NCBI RefSeq assembly: GCF_001293525.1
Contig: NZ_BBYR01000026.1
Coordinates: forward strand, 1 to 64,000
From: Pseudideonella sakaiensis
GTDB lineage: Bacteria > Pseudomonadota > Gammaproteobacteria > Burkholderiales > Burkholderiaceae_C
Length of the DNA stretch: 64,000 bases
Direction: 5' to 3'
Positions within the stretch are counted from its first letter, which is position 1, and the number at the start of each line of letters is the position of its first letter. The translations under genes were made by a program, and so were the position numbers. Shown in pieces: positions 8,397-16,460 of this stretch. The notes beneath the pieces were generated by a model. It had not been told where the DNA came from and made no database searches. It was given only the letters and a program-made list of their open reading frames with translations.

Positions 8397-9733
8397 GGGA
8401 AGGCAATTCGATCGTCAGTGCGTCCATCGTGGCGATGGACGCGGTGGCGGTGTGGGCGAGCGGCTTCGTGGCCCACCGACTGCGTTTCGACCGCTGGGAT
8501 ATCGGCCCCGACTACGCCAGCCTGATCATGGCCGCGACCGTGCTGATGATCACGATCTCGTCGATGGTGTACCGATCCTTCCGCGGTGGTGCTGCGCTCG
8601 CCATGCTGGGGCGCGTGACCCTGGCCTGGATCGCGGTGTGGGCCGTGCTGGTGGTGTGGCTCGCGGCCATCGGCGCCACCGGCACTTACTCGCGCCTCTT
8701 TCTGTTCGGCTGGGGCATCGGGACGCTTGCGGCGCTGTGCATGGCGCGCGCCTTCATGGTCTTCCTGCTGCGCTGGTTCCGCAGCAATGGCTACAACGAG
8801 CGCCAAGTGCTGCTGGTGGGCGGCGGGCCGCTCACCGCGGAGCTGCGCCGCCGCATCAAGCGCGCCACCTGGACGGGCTACCGCATCGGCCGCTCGGTGG
8901 ACCCGGAGCAGTTGGCGCTGATCAAGAGCCTGGGCGAGAAGGGCGGCTTCCACGAGGTGTGGATCAATCTGGGCATCGACAAGATGAACCACATGCCCGC
9001 GGTGCTGCAGGCGCTGCACCAGAGCACGGCCGACGTGCGCATGGTGCCCGACGTGTTCACGTACCGCATGGCCAACCACGGCACTTCGTCGATCGCCGGG
9101 GTGCCGATGGTGGACATCTCGGCCAGCCCGATGACGGGCTTCAACGCGGTGGTGAAGAGCGTCGAGGACTACCTGCTGGCCAGCATCATCCTGGTGCTGA
9201 TCAGCCCCGTGCTGGTGCTCATTGCACTGGCGGTAAAGCTGACCTCCGCCGGGCCGGTGCTGTACATGCAGCGCCGCCACGGCTGGAACGGCGAAACCAT
9301 CTGGATCTACAAGTTCCGCTCGATGAAGGTGCACAAGGAGGCGCCGGGCAAGGTGACCCAGGCGCAGAAGAACGACCCGCGGCTCACGCCGATCGGCGGC
9401 TTCCTGCGGCGCACCAGCCTGGACGAGCTGCCGCAGTTCATCAACGTGCTGCAGGGCCGCATGAGCATCGTTGGCCCGCGCCCGCACGCCATGGAGCACA
9501 ACCACCACTACAAGGAACTGATCCCGCGCTACATGCTGCGCCACAAGGTGAAGCCGGGCATCACCGGCTGGGCCCAGGTGAACGGCTTCCGTGGCGAGAC
9601 CGACACGGTGGACAAGATGCAGGCCCGCGTTGAACACGACCTGATGTACCTGGAGCGCTGGTCGCTCTGGCTCGACCTGCGCATCGTCGCGATGACGATC
9701 TTCAAGGGCTTCGGCGGACGCAACGCGTACTGA
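8375..9733 (+). CDS. Undecaprenyl-phosphate sugar-1-phosphate transferase (WcaJ/WbaP-like)
   Basis: A 452-residue polyprenyl-phosphate hexose-1-phosphate transferase that would start the EPS repeat on the inner membrane. The N-terminal half has about four membrane segments, followed by a CoA-binding-like domain ([11 protein letters not shown]). The C-terminal bacterial sugar transferase domain (PF02397) has [23 protein letters not shown], a basic [18 protein letters not shown] segment, [10 protein letters not shown] and [16 protein letters not shown]. The ending GFGGRNAY is typical of WcaJ-type enzymes. It overlaps the preceding gene by 22 bases. The donor sugar cannot be read from sequence. 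It closes the EPS cluster in this window. Confidence 0.92.
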   Translation: MATGRGVREGNSIVSASIVAMDAVAVWASGFVAHRLRFDRWDIGPDYASLIMAATVLMITISSMVYRSFRGGAALAMLGRVTLAWIAVWAVLVVWLAAIGATGTYSRLFLFGWGIGTLAALCMARAFMVFLLRWFRSNGYNERQVLLVGGGPLTAELRRRIKRATWTGYRIGRSVDPEQLALIKSLGEKGGFHEVWINLGIDKMNHMPAVLQALHQSTADVRMVPDVFTYRMANHGTSSIAGVPMVDISASPMTGFNAVVKSVEDYLLASIILVLISPVLVLIALAVKLTSAGPVLYMQRRHGWNGETIWIYKFRSMKVHKEAPGKVTQAQKNDPRLTPIGGFLRRTSLDELPQFINVLQGRMSIVGPRPHAMEHNHHYKELIPRYMLRHKVKPGITGWAQVNGFRGETDTVDKMQARVEHDLMYLERWSLWLDLRIVAMTIFKGFGGRNAY

Positions 9734-9784
9734 GCCGAGCGCCCCCTGGGCCGGGCAGCGCTCCTGGCCCTCCGAAGCCGGCGC

Positions 9785-11125
9785 TCAATGCACCTGCAGC
9801 ACCACCCGCAGCGACGAGTCGGGACCGTCGCGGGTGACGATGAACAGCTTGGTGTTCTCGAAGCGGTTGTCCACCGTGCGCTCGATCACCGAGAGCAGCA
9901 GGTCCTCCTGGCCATCGTGGTCGAAATCTCCGCGGGCCAGCACGTGCAGGCGAGATTCCCAGTCGTCGGCCGACAGCACCAGGCTGGCGCCCTGGACGGC
10001 GGCACCCAGGTCGGGAAACAGTGACGGCAGCGCCTGCCGGCGCGCCGTGGCGGCCGCCAAGCGCGCGCGGGCGGCGGCATCGACGGCGGTGGCCACCTCG
10101 GTGGGCAGGCGGGGAACGCTGGACGCATCCAGCCTGAGGTCCTTCACGTGGGAGCGCGTGGCCCGGCCGGCCCGGCCGATCAGCGCGATGGCGCGGCAGT
10201 TTGCGGCCTCGAAGTTGGCGGCCGGCACATCCTGCTCGAGCGACAACAGCAGGCCGGCATCCAGCGCGGCCAGCAGTTCGCGGCAGTCGCGCGCGCTGGC
10301 ATGGCGCGAGCGGCCGTCGAGTTCGATGCGGCTGAGGTGCTCGAAGCCCAGGCCGAGGCGCCAGGGCACATCGTTGAGCGTCGGCAGCTGCAGGGCCTGG
10401 GACCATTCGATCGCGCCGGGGCCGATGCGGGGCGGCTCGGCTGCGGCGGCGCTGGCTGCCGCGACGGGTGCCGCGGCAGCGTTGTCCGCGGCCGATGCAG
10501 CCGAGTCAGGCGAGGCAGATGTCGCCAACGACGCAGACGCAGCAACGGTGGCCGTCGTCGCTGTCCCGGGGGCGACGGCGCCCACTTTCGGCATCCCGGG
10601 GTAGGGCGCCGATGCGCGGCGGGCAGAGGCCGCCGCGTCCGCGCTGGAAGCCGGCGGGACGGGGGGAGGCGGGCCCAGGGCAGAAGCGGCAGCCTCCGGC
10701 GTCGCCACTTCGTCGGTCGGCCATTCGGCGCTCGGGTCGCTGGCTGCTGATGCGGGTGCGGGCGGATCCGGGGCCACCCTCGCCCGGGAATCCGGGGCCA
10801 CCAAGGGTGGTGGGGGCGGGGGGCCCGCGGCCACGGAGGGGGCGCGCCGAGGGGCATCGGCCTGCGGTTGATACAGGGCCCAGGTGCCCAGGCCGCCGGC
10901 CGTCACCGCGAGCAACCCGGTCAGGGTAGCTCCCCAGCGGCGGTGCACCGGCGGTGCACGCCGCGCCGTTTCGTTCAGCAACCGGTCGATCGCCCGGCGC
11001 AGGTCGTCGGGTTCGCCACGGGCATGGTCGGGCGCCTGCGCCAGCGCGCGCAGCAGGCGAGGGTCCAGCGGGACCGGGCCGCGCCAGGGTCGGTCGTGTG
11101 CAGTGGGCGCGCGGGATTCAGCCAT
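9785..11125 (-). CDS. Single-pass membrane protein with calcium-loop-like motif, in sigma-factor operon
   Basis: A 446-residue protein with no firm family. Residues 1-65 are cytoplasmic and helical (LDPRLLRALAQ..., DDLRRAIDRLLNETARR). One membrane segment follows (WGATLTGLLAVTAGGLGTWAL), then about 140 residues of Ala/Pro/Ser-rich linker and a C-terminal periplasmic domain. That domain contains ARGDFDHDGQEDLLLSV; D-F-D-H-D-G-Q-E-D resembles the calcium loop of FG-GAP/VCBS or dockerin-type repeats. It overlaps the sigma-like gene upstream by 8 bases. The layout (short cytoplasmic head, one helix, periplasmic sensor) is what a membrane anti-sigma or signal-sensing partner would have, but no anti-sigma domain is recognised. 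Confidence 0.7.
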   Translation of the reverse strand: MAESRAPTAHDRPWRGPVPLDPRLLRALAQAPDHARGEPDDLRRAIDRLLNETARRAPPVHRRWGATLTGLLAVTAGGLGTWALYQPQADAPRRAPSVAAGPPPPPPLVAPDSRARVAPDPPAPASAASDPSAEWPTDEVATPEAAASALGPPPPVPPASSADAAASARRASAPYPGMPKVGAVAPGTATTATVAASASLATSASPDSAASAADNAAAAPVAAASAAAAEPPRIGPGAIEWSQALQLPTLNDVPWRLGLGFEHLSRIELDGRSRHASARDCRELLAALDAGLLLSLEQDVPAANFEAANCRAIALIGRAGRATRSHVKDLRLDASSVPRLPTEVATAVDAAARARLAAATARRQALPSLFPDLGAAVQGASLVLSADDWESRLHVLARGDFDHDGQEDLLLSVIERTVDNRFENTKLFIVTRDGPDSSLRVVLQVH

Positions 11126-11741
11126 GCGGGACGAGCAGGGTGTCGCCTACCCGGCAGCGCAGGTGCAGCAGAGCCGTCCACACCATCTCGTGCACCGTCT
11201 GGGTTGGCTGCTGCAGCACCAGGGCAATGTCGGACAGCGGCAGCATCAGATCGTGGTGCAACAGCAGCGCGGCGCGGTGCTGCAGTGGCAGTTCGGCCAG
11301 GGCGATCAGCATCACGTCGCCTAGCCGGCGCCAGTGCCGGATCTCCTCCCCGTCGGACACGACCGCTCCAGGTGGCGGCGCAGGCACGGCGAGCCAGGCC
11401 GCGTGTGCGGCGGCGGCTTGATGGGACAGCAGGGCGGGCGCAGCGTCCAGTACGGTGTGGCGTGCCAGGTGTTCCTCGGCCACCAGGCAGGCCTGCCGCA
11501 GCAGCGTGAGCCAGGGGTCCGCCCGGGGCTGGGCCCGGGTGCGGCGCCAAGTCTCGTGGCACGCGGCGTCCACCTCGGCCGAGCCGAGGCCGGCCATCAG
11601 GCGGCCGAGGGTGCGGTAAAGGATGTCGCCGCGTTCGCCGTGCAGGCGGACCAGCTCGGCCGGGTCGCAGGTGGGAGACGGCATCGATGCGTGCACCTGA
11701 AGGCTGGTTGCACAGGAACAGGACACGCGCAAGCGCTGCAT
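11118..11741 (-). CDS. Degenerate sigma-70-like protein
   Basis: A 207-residue protein that looks like a worn ECF sigma factor. The C-terminal part (LADLPL-like ALAELPLQHRAALLLHHDL, then LSDIALVLQQPTQTVHEMVWTALLHLR) follows the helix-turn-helix of sigma region 4. The N-terminal part has only a faint region 2 (CHETWRRTR in place of the usual EVFLRVWR). The core-binding and -10 recognition residues are not evident. ATG at 11741 gives the longest form; ATG at residue 20 (MPSPTCDPAEL) is an alternative and may be truer. It lies 15 bases after the intact sigma factor and overlaps the membrane protein by 8 bases. It could be a sigma partner, an antagonist or a divergent sigma. Confidence 0.65.
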   Translation of the reverse strand: MQRLRVSCSCATSLQVHASMPSPTCDPAELVRLHGERGDILYRTLGRLMAGLGSAEVDAACHETWRRTRAQPRADPWLTLLRQACLVAEEHLARHTVLDAAPALLSHQAAAAHAAWLAVPAPPPGAVVSDGEEIRHWRRLGDVMLIALAELPLQHRAALLLHHDLMLPLSDIALVLQQPTQTVHEMVWTALLHLRCRVGDTLLVPHG

Positions 11742-11756
11742 CCAACAATCCTTGCC

Positions 11757-12446
11757 TCAGTGAGCGGCGTCTTGTAGCGCGGGTGCGTGCACGCCCAGTT
11801 GTTCACGAAGCGCAATCAGTGCACGGCGCAGCCAGGTCTTGGCCGTGCCCACCGGGATGCCCAGGTGTTCGGCAATCTCCTGCAGCGACAAGTCGAGCTG
11901 GAAGCGCAGGAACACCACCTGGCGGTACACGCTGGGCAGCCGTTCACGTGCCGAGTTCAGCGCCGCCAGGTCGAGCAGGTGGTCGCCGTCGTCCCATGGG
12001 GCGGCATGCCAGGCAGAGGTCTCCGACTCGTCGACACTGTCCAGCTCGGCCAGTCGCGCGCGGCGGGCCAGTTCCGTCATCGCCTGGTTGCGGGCGATCT
12101 GGAAGATCCAGCCGTCGGGATGCCGCATGCGGCCGGCGTCGAAGGACGATGAGTAGCGCCAGATGCGGTCGAACACCTCCTGCACGATGTCGTCCGCGGC
12201 CTGTTCGCAATGCAGCAGTTGGGCCGCGTAGCCATGCAGGCGCCGGCGGTAGAGGCCATACAGCTGCGAGTAGGCGGGACGGTCTTGTTGCTGAATTCGC
12301 AGCAGCAGGTTTGCCACCGACGCTGGGCAGGGCGTCTCGGTCTCGGCACGCGGGCAAGTTGGCGCGGCCTGAGACGGGGCGTCGCCATGGGCGTCTTCAT
12401 GTTCGTTCACGGTGCTGGGCAGTTTCCCATGCAGGTGTGACGGCAT
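11757..12446 (-). CDS. ECF-type RNA polymerase sigma factor
   Basis: A 229-residue sigma-70 family protein. After a 45-residue low-complexity N-terminus comes region 2 (YSQLYGLYRRRLHGYAAQLL, then AADDIVQEVFDRIWRYSSSF and the -10 helix GWIFQIARNQAMTELARR). Region 4 is LPSVYRQVVFLRFQLDLSL followed by QEIAEHLGIPVGTAKTWLRRAL. All landmarks of a working ECF sigma factor are present. The ATG at 12446 is chosen because upstream codons in the same frame are shadow sequence of the neighbouring lyase gene. It is first of a three-gene operon facing the EPS cluster, so control of EPS or envelope functions is plausible but unproven. Confidence 0.85.
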   Translation of the reverse strand: MPSHLHGKLPSTVNEHEDAHGDAPSQAAPTCPRAETETPCPASVANLLLRIQQQDRPAYSQLYGLYRRRLHGYAAQLLHCEQAADDIVQEVFDRIWRYSSSFDAGRMRHPDGWIFQIARNQAMTELARRARLAELDSVDESETSAWHAAPWDDGDHLLDLAALNSARERLPSVYRQVVFLRFQLDLSLQEIAEHLGIPVGTAKTWLRRALIALREQLGVHAPALQDAAH

Positions 12447-12508
12447 GCGACTGCCCAGAACGGACACGTCCACTCGATTGTGGAGACGCCCTCCGGGTAG
12501 GCGGTGGC

Positions 12509-13435
12509 TCAGCCCCGCGTGATGCCGACGTCCGGCAGCACCGGGCGGTTGGCGAGCGCCTTCTTCATGATGGCCTCGACGTGCGCCTTGTCGGCGGCCG
12601 GCAGCTCGAGCCGCGGCGGGCGGGTGCGGAAGCTGCCGCGGCCCATGATGTGCTCGCACAGCTTGATGCATTGCACCAGGTCGGGTCGCGCATCCAGGTG
12701 CAGCAGCGGCATGAACCATTCGTAAAGCGGCATGAGCTCGTCGAAGCGCCGGGCCTTGGCCAGGCGGAACAGCGTTTCGCCTTCCTTGGGGAAGGCGTTG
12801 GACATGCCGGACACCCAGCCCACGGCGCCCATCGCGACGCTCTCGACCACCACGTCGTCCAGGCCGGCGAACAGCACGAAGCGGTCGCCGACCATGTTGC
12901 GCGTGTCGATGAAGCGGCGGGTGTCGCCCGAGCTGTCCTTGAAGCAGACGATGGTCTCGCAGTCCGCCAGCGAGGCCAGGATGTCCGGCGTCACGTCGTT
13001 CTTGTAGATCGGCGGGTTGTTGTAGACCATGACCGGCAGGTCGGTGGCCTTGGAGACGGTGCGGAAGTGCGCGGCCGTCTCGTGCGGCTTGGACGAGTAC
13101 AGCAGCGCCGGCATGACCATGATGCCGTCCACGCCGATGCGCGCGGCTTCGCGGGCGGTCTCCACGGCGAAGGCCGTCGTGAACTCGGCGATGCCGCAGA
13201 TCACCGGCACGCGGCCCTTGGCGACGGCGCGGCCGGCCTCCATGATGGCGATCTTCTCCTTGGTCGAGAGCGAGCAGTTCTCGCCGACCGTGCCGCAGAC
13301 GATCAGGCCCGAGACGCCGTCGGCGATCAGCGCGTCCATGACCTGGGCGGTGGCGTCCACGTCGACCGACAGGTCGTCGCGGAACTGGGTGGTGACGGCC
13401 GGGAACACGCCCTGCCAGCTGATGTGTGGGTTCAT
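12509..13435 (-). CDS. DapA/NAL superfamily aldolase or dehydratase
   Basis: A 308-residue TIM-barrel enzyme of the dihydrodipicolinate synthase/N-acetylneuraminate lyase superfamily. The Schiff-base lysine is K166 in CFKDSSGD, the conserved tyrosine is Y138 in MVYNNP, and the GTVGEN loop (about 48-53) takes the place of GTTGE. The superfamily includes sugar-acid aldolases and dehydratases and the hydroxyproline-pathway deaminase LhpC; the specific reaction is not readable here. It is the last gene of a TRAP-transporter operon (25 bases after DctP), so it probably acts on the imported acid. True DapA function is unlikely given this context. Confidence 0.85.
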   Translation of the reverse strand: MNPHISWQGVFPAVTTQFRDDLSVDVDATAQVMDALIADGVSGLIVCGTVGENCSLSTKEKIAIMEAGRAVAKGRVPVICGIAEFTTAFAVETAREAARIGVDGIMVMPALLYSSKPHETAAHFRTVSKATDLPVMVYNNPPIYKNDVTPDILASLADCETIVCFKDSSGDTRRFIDTRNMVGDRFVLFAGLDDVVVESVAMGAVGWVSGMSNAFPKEGETLFRLAKARRFDELMPLYEWFMPLLHLDARPDLVQCIKLCEHIMGRGSFRTRPPRLELPAADKAHVEAIMKKALANRPVLPDVGITRG

Positions 13436-13460
13436 GGGGATGCGTTCGTGAAGCGGAAGG

Positions 13461-14447
13461 TCAGAGGGCGGCGCCCGTCTTGCGCAGCTCGGCGATGGCC
13501 GGCGCCTTGGGCAGCCAGAGGGCGTCGAAGGCCTTGATGGAGGCTTCCACGTTCGCCGGGGGCTCGGCCTTCATCGCGATGCCGGTCTCCTTGAACTTGG
13601 CGAGCAGGCCGGGCTCGGTGCCCGCGATCTCGGCGATCTGCGCGTCCAGCGAGCGGGCGATCTGCTCGCGGATCAGCTCCTTGTCCTTGTCCGGCAGCGC
13701 GGCCCAGACCCGGCCCGAGACCAGCGGCGCAAAGGGCATGAACAGCGCGTTCATCTGCAGGATCACCTTCGACACCTTGTCGAAGCGCGCATTCCACGAG
13801 AACTCGATGTCGGCCTCGAGCGCATCGACCTGGCCGTTGGCCATCGCGTCGAACACCTGGGGCGTGGGGATCGGCGTGGGCGCGGCACCCATCGACTGGT
13901 AGAAGTCGCGGTAGACCGGCGTCGGGTTGATGCGCAGCTTCAGGCCCTTGAGGTCGGCCGAGCTGTTCAGGTCCTTGGTGGAGAACACCGCGCGCATGCC
14001 GGTGATGCCCCAGCCCAGGCCGATGCAGCCGGTCTCGCGCGGCAGCACCTCGAGCAGCTTGAGCGCGGCCGGCGTCTTGACCAGCCTGGCCACGGCGCCG
14101 GTCGAGCGCACCAGGTAGGGTGCGTTGATCGCGGCCACCGAGGACACGCGCGAGCCGAGCTCGGCCGCCTGGATCCAGCCCATGTCGAGCGCGCCGGACT
14201 GCAGCTGCTGCATCATCGCCGACTCGTTGCCGAGCTGGCCCGAATGGAACACCGTCGCCGTCAGGCGGCCGCCGGTCTCCTTCTTCAGCGTCTCGCCGAA
14301 GGCCACGGCGGCGCGGTTCCAGGAGTGGCCGGCCGGCGTGATCAGGCCGATGCGGAACTCCTTGTTCTGGGCCCGCAGCAGCGGGCTGAAGCCGAGCGAG
14401 GCGGCAGCAGCGCCGCCGGCGACGAAGGAACGACGGGAAACGGTCAT
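13461..14447 (-). CDS. dctP: TRAP transporter substrate-binding protein (DctP family)
   Basis: A 328-residue periplasmic binding protein. The N-terminus MTVSRRSFVAGGAAAASLGF is a Tat-type signal (SRRSF). The mature part has family segments GHSWNRAAVAFGETLKKETGGRL, VFHSGQLGNESAMMQQLQSGALDMGW, and the conserved arginine in GLKLRINPTPVYRDFY near residue 170, which in the family contacts the carboxylate of the ligand. It delivers a carboxylic-acid substrate to the DctQM permease encoded just upstream in the operon. The ligand is unknown; a keto-sugar acid or hydroxy acid would suit the adjoining lyase. Confidence 0.92.
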   Translation of the reverse strand: MTVSRRSFVAGGAAAASLGFSPLLRAQNKEFRIGLITPAGHSWNRAAVAFGETLKKETGGRLTATVFHSGQLGNESAMMQQLQSGALDMGWIQAAELGSRVSSVAAINAPYLVRSTGAVARLVKTPAALKLLEVLPRETGCIGLGWGITGMRAVFSTKDLNSSADLKGLKLRINPTPVYRDFYQSMGAAPTPIPTPQVFDAMANGQVDALEADIEFSWNARFDKVSKVILQMNALFMPFAPLVSGRVWAALPDKDKELIREQIARSLDAQIAEIAGTEPGLLAKFKETGIAMKAEPPANVEASIKAFDALWLPKAPAIAELRKTGAAL

Positions 14448-14469
14448 GGCAAGGGCTCCGGGTTGAGGA

Positions 14470-15735
14470 CTACTTGAGCAGGCCCAGCGACAGGCTGGGG
14501 AAGAGGGAGAGCAGCACCAGCGCTGCGCAACAGACCAGGAAGAACGGCAAGGTCACGATGAACATCCTTCCGGGCTTGGCGCCCGTCACGGCGGCCGCGA
14601 CAAAGAAGCTCAGGCCCACGGGCGGCGACATCAGGCCCAGCACCAGGTTCACCACCACCACCACGCCGAAGTGGCGCGGGTCGATGCCGTAGACCTCGGT
14701 GGCGATCGGCAGCAGGATGGGCACGGTCATGATCAGGCCCGGGATGCCGTCGATCACGGTGCCGATCACCAGCAGGATGAGGTTGCTGAGCAGCAGGAAG
14801 GTCACCGGGTCCTTGGCCACGGTCTGCACCCACGCGGCCGTGGCCTGCGGCACCTTGCCGAAGATGAGGATCCACGAGAACACCGCGGCGGCGGCCACCA
14901 GGAACAGCACGATGGCCGAGTAGATGCCCGCGCGCACCAGCATCTCGGGGATCTGGCCGAAGCGGAACTCGCGGGTGATGTAGCGGCCCACCAGCGCCGA
15001 CGCGACCGCGCCAACGGCCGCGGCCTCGGTGGGGTTGGCCAGGCCCGACAGGATGGAGCCGACGATCACGACCGGGATCAGCAGCGTGGGGCTGCAGGCC
15101 AGCGCGGACCGGGCGCGCTCGCGCAGCGTGCGGCGTTCGCTGCGCGGGTAGTTGTAGACCACGCCCAGGCAGGCGATCACCACGAAGAACAGCACCGTGA
15201 GCAGAATGCCGGGCAGGATGCCCGCGATCAGCATGTCGCCCACCGCCACCTGGGCCAGCACGCTGTAGACCACGAACATCACCGACGGCGGGATGATCGG
15301 GCCCAGCATGCCGCCGTAGACGGTGACGCCGGCGGCAAAGGTCTTGTCGTAGCCCTGCTTCTCCATCGCCGGCACCATGATCTGCGACATGATCGCCACC
15401 TGCGCCGTGGCCGAGCCGATGATCGAGGACACCAGGGCATTGGCGAGGATGTTCACATAGGCCAGGCCGCCCTTGACGGAGCCGATGAAGGCCATCGACA
15501 GCTCGACCAGCCGGCGCGTGATGCCGCCGCCGTTCATGATCTCGCCGATCAGGATGAACAGCGGGATCGCGATCAGGCCGTAGCTGTCCACGCCGCCGAA
15601 CATCTGCATCGGGAAGGACTGGAACAGCAGCGGGTTGTTGCTGTCCCAGATGTAGAACATGCCGGCCAGGCACAGGCAGATGCCGATCGGCACGCCCACG
15701 AACATGACGGCCAGGAAGAACAGCGAGGTCAGCAT
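14470..15735 (-). CDS. dctM: TRAP transporter large permease (DctM)
   Basis: A 421-residue inner-membrane protein with about twelve membrane segments, starting MLTSLFFLAVMFVGVPIGI. It has DctM signature stretches such as GLIAIPLFILIGEIMNGGGI, ALVSSIIGSATAQVAIMSQI and a Pro-rich GPIIPPSVMFVVYSV, plus the second pseudo-repeat NPTEAAAVGAVASALVG and SPPVGLSFFVAA. It couples sodium or proton entry to substrate uptake. The start at 15735 is set by the family N-terminus. It begins 2 bases after the DctQ stop. Confidence 0.93.
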   Translation of the reverse strand: MLTSLFFLAVMFVGVPIGICLCLAGMFYIWDSNNPLLFQSFPMQMFGGVDSYGLIAIPLFILIGEIMNGGGITRRLVELSMAFIGSVKGGLAYVNILANALVSSIIGSATAQVAIMSQIMVPAMEKQGYDKTFAAGVTVYGGMLGPIIPPSVMFVVYSVLAQVAVGDMLIAGILPGILLTVLFFVVIACLGVVYNYPRSERRTLRERARSALACSPTLLIPVVIVGSILSGLANPTEAAAVGAVASALVGRYITREFRFGQIPEMLVRAGIYSAIVLFLVAAAAVFSWILIFGKVPQATAAWVQTVAKDPVTFLLLSNLILLVIGTVIDGIPGLIMTVPILLPIATEVYGIDPRHFGVVVVVNLVLGLMSPPVGLSFFVAAAVTGAKPGRMFIVTLPFFLVCCAALVLLSLFPSLSLGLLK

Positions 15736-15737
15736 GT

Positions 15738-16358
15738 TCAGTTCACCACGGCTTCGGCGTCGGAGACGGGGAAGCCCGCGTGGCCGCGCCGCGGCTGCCA
15801 GCCCAGGTCCTCGACCAGGTTGGCCGCGGCGTGCAGGCTCAGCGTGCTTGCGAACAGGGGCAGGATGGTCTGCAGCAGCCAGGTCGGCCAGTTCAGCGTC
15901 TGCGTGCGCTCGGTGTAGAGGAAGTTGAAGGTGGTGCCGGCAAAGGCCTTGGCGTCGAAGCCGGCCCGCGCGATGCCCACCGGATCCATCCAGATCCAGC
16001 ACATCCAGAGCATCGCCAGGCCGAACAGCAGCACCCCGGCGCCGGCGGCGAGCCTGAACAGGCGCGCCCCGGCGGCACCGAGCTTGTCGGTCAGCAGCGT
16101 GACCGCGAAGTCCATGCGCAACCGCGTCATCGCCGAGCCGCCCACGAAGGTCAGCCAGACCACGGAATAGACCGCCGCCTCGTCGATCCAGTAGATCGGC
16201 ATGCCGGTGTAGCGCGTGGCCACGTTGACGAGGATGAGCACCATGAGCAGGGCCATCAGGGCCAGGATCAGCCAGCGTTCCACGCGCAGCACGGCGCCGG
16301 ACGCATCGAGCACCAGGCTGGACCAACCGGTGCGCCGGGGTGGGGCGGGCTGCTGCAT
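15738..16358 (-). CDS. dctQ: TRAP transporter small permease (DctQ)
   Basis: A 206-residue membrane protein with four helices, the pattern of DctQ. Typical features are NVATRYTGMPIYWIDEAAVYSVVWLTFVGG with the conserved W-DE-A segment, and an amphipathic R-L-R-M-D-F region (TRLRMDFAVTLLTDKL). It is longer than many DctQ proteins because of an extended loop between helices 3 and 4 (about 115-150). First gene of the operon, with a well-formed promoter about 30 bases upstream. Confidence 0.9.
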   Translation of the reverse strand: MQQPAPPRRTGWSSLVLDASGAVLRVERWLILALMALLMVLILVNVATRYTGMPIYWIDEAAVYSVVWLTFVGGSAMTRLRMDFAVTLLTDKLGAAGARLFRLAAGAGVLLFGLAMLWMCWIWMDPVGIARAGFDAKAFAGTTFNFLYTERTQTLNWPTWLLQTILPLFASTLSLHAAANLVEDLGWQPRRGHAGFPVSDAEAVVN

Positions 16359-16387
16359 CTTGGGTATTCCTTCGGTGTATTCAAAAT

Positions 16388-16416
16388 ATATTACGCGTAT
16401 GCTAGAGTTCTAGCAA
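16388..16416 (-). promoter_or_regulatory. Sigma-70 promoter of the TRAP operon
   Basis: On the minus strand TTGCTA (16416-16411), a 17-base spacer and TAATAT (16393-16388) make a good -35/-10 pair. It lies in an AT-rich island in otherwise GC-rich DNA and ends about 30 bases before the dctQ start. Confidence 0.65.
16401..16414. promoter_or_regulatory. Palindromic operator candidate (GCTAGA-GT-TCTAGC)
   Basis: A perfect 6-2-6 inverted repeat that overlaps the -35 hexamer and spacer of the dctQ promoter and lies ahead of the gntR start. GntR/FCD regulators bind short palindromes of this size next to their own genes, so this is a natural operator for the divergent regulator. Binding itself is inference. 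Confidence 0.6.
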
Positions 16417-16460
16417 GCGTGATGCCACGGATGTTCATCCGCCGATCCAGGGAACCCCAC

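Noticed and set aside
9733-9785. Terminator between the EPS cluster and the sigma operon
   Set aside because: Short GC-rich inverted repeats are present but there is no T-run on either strand.
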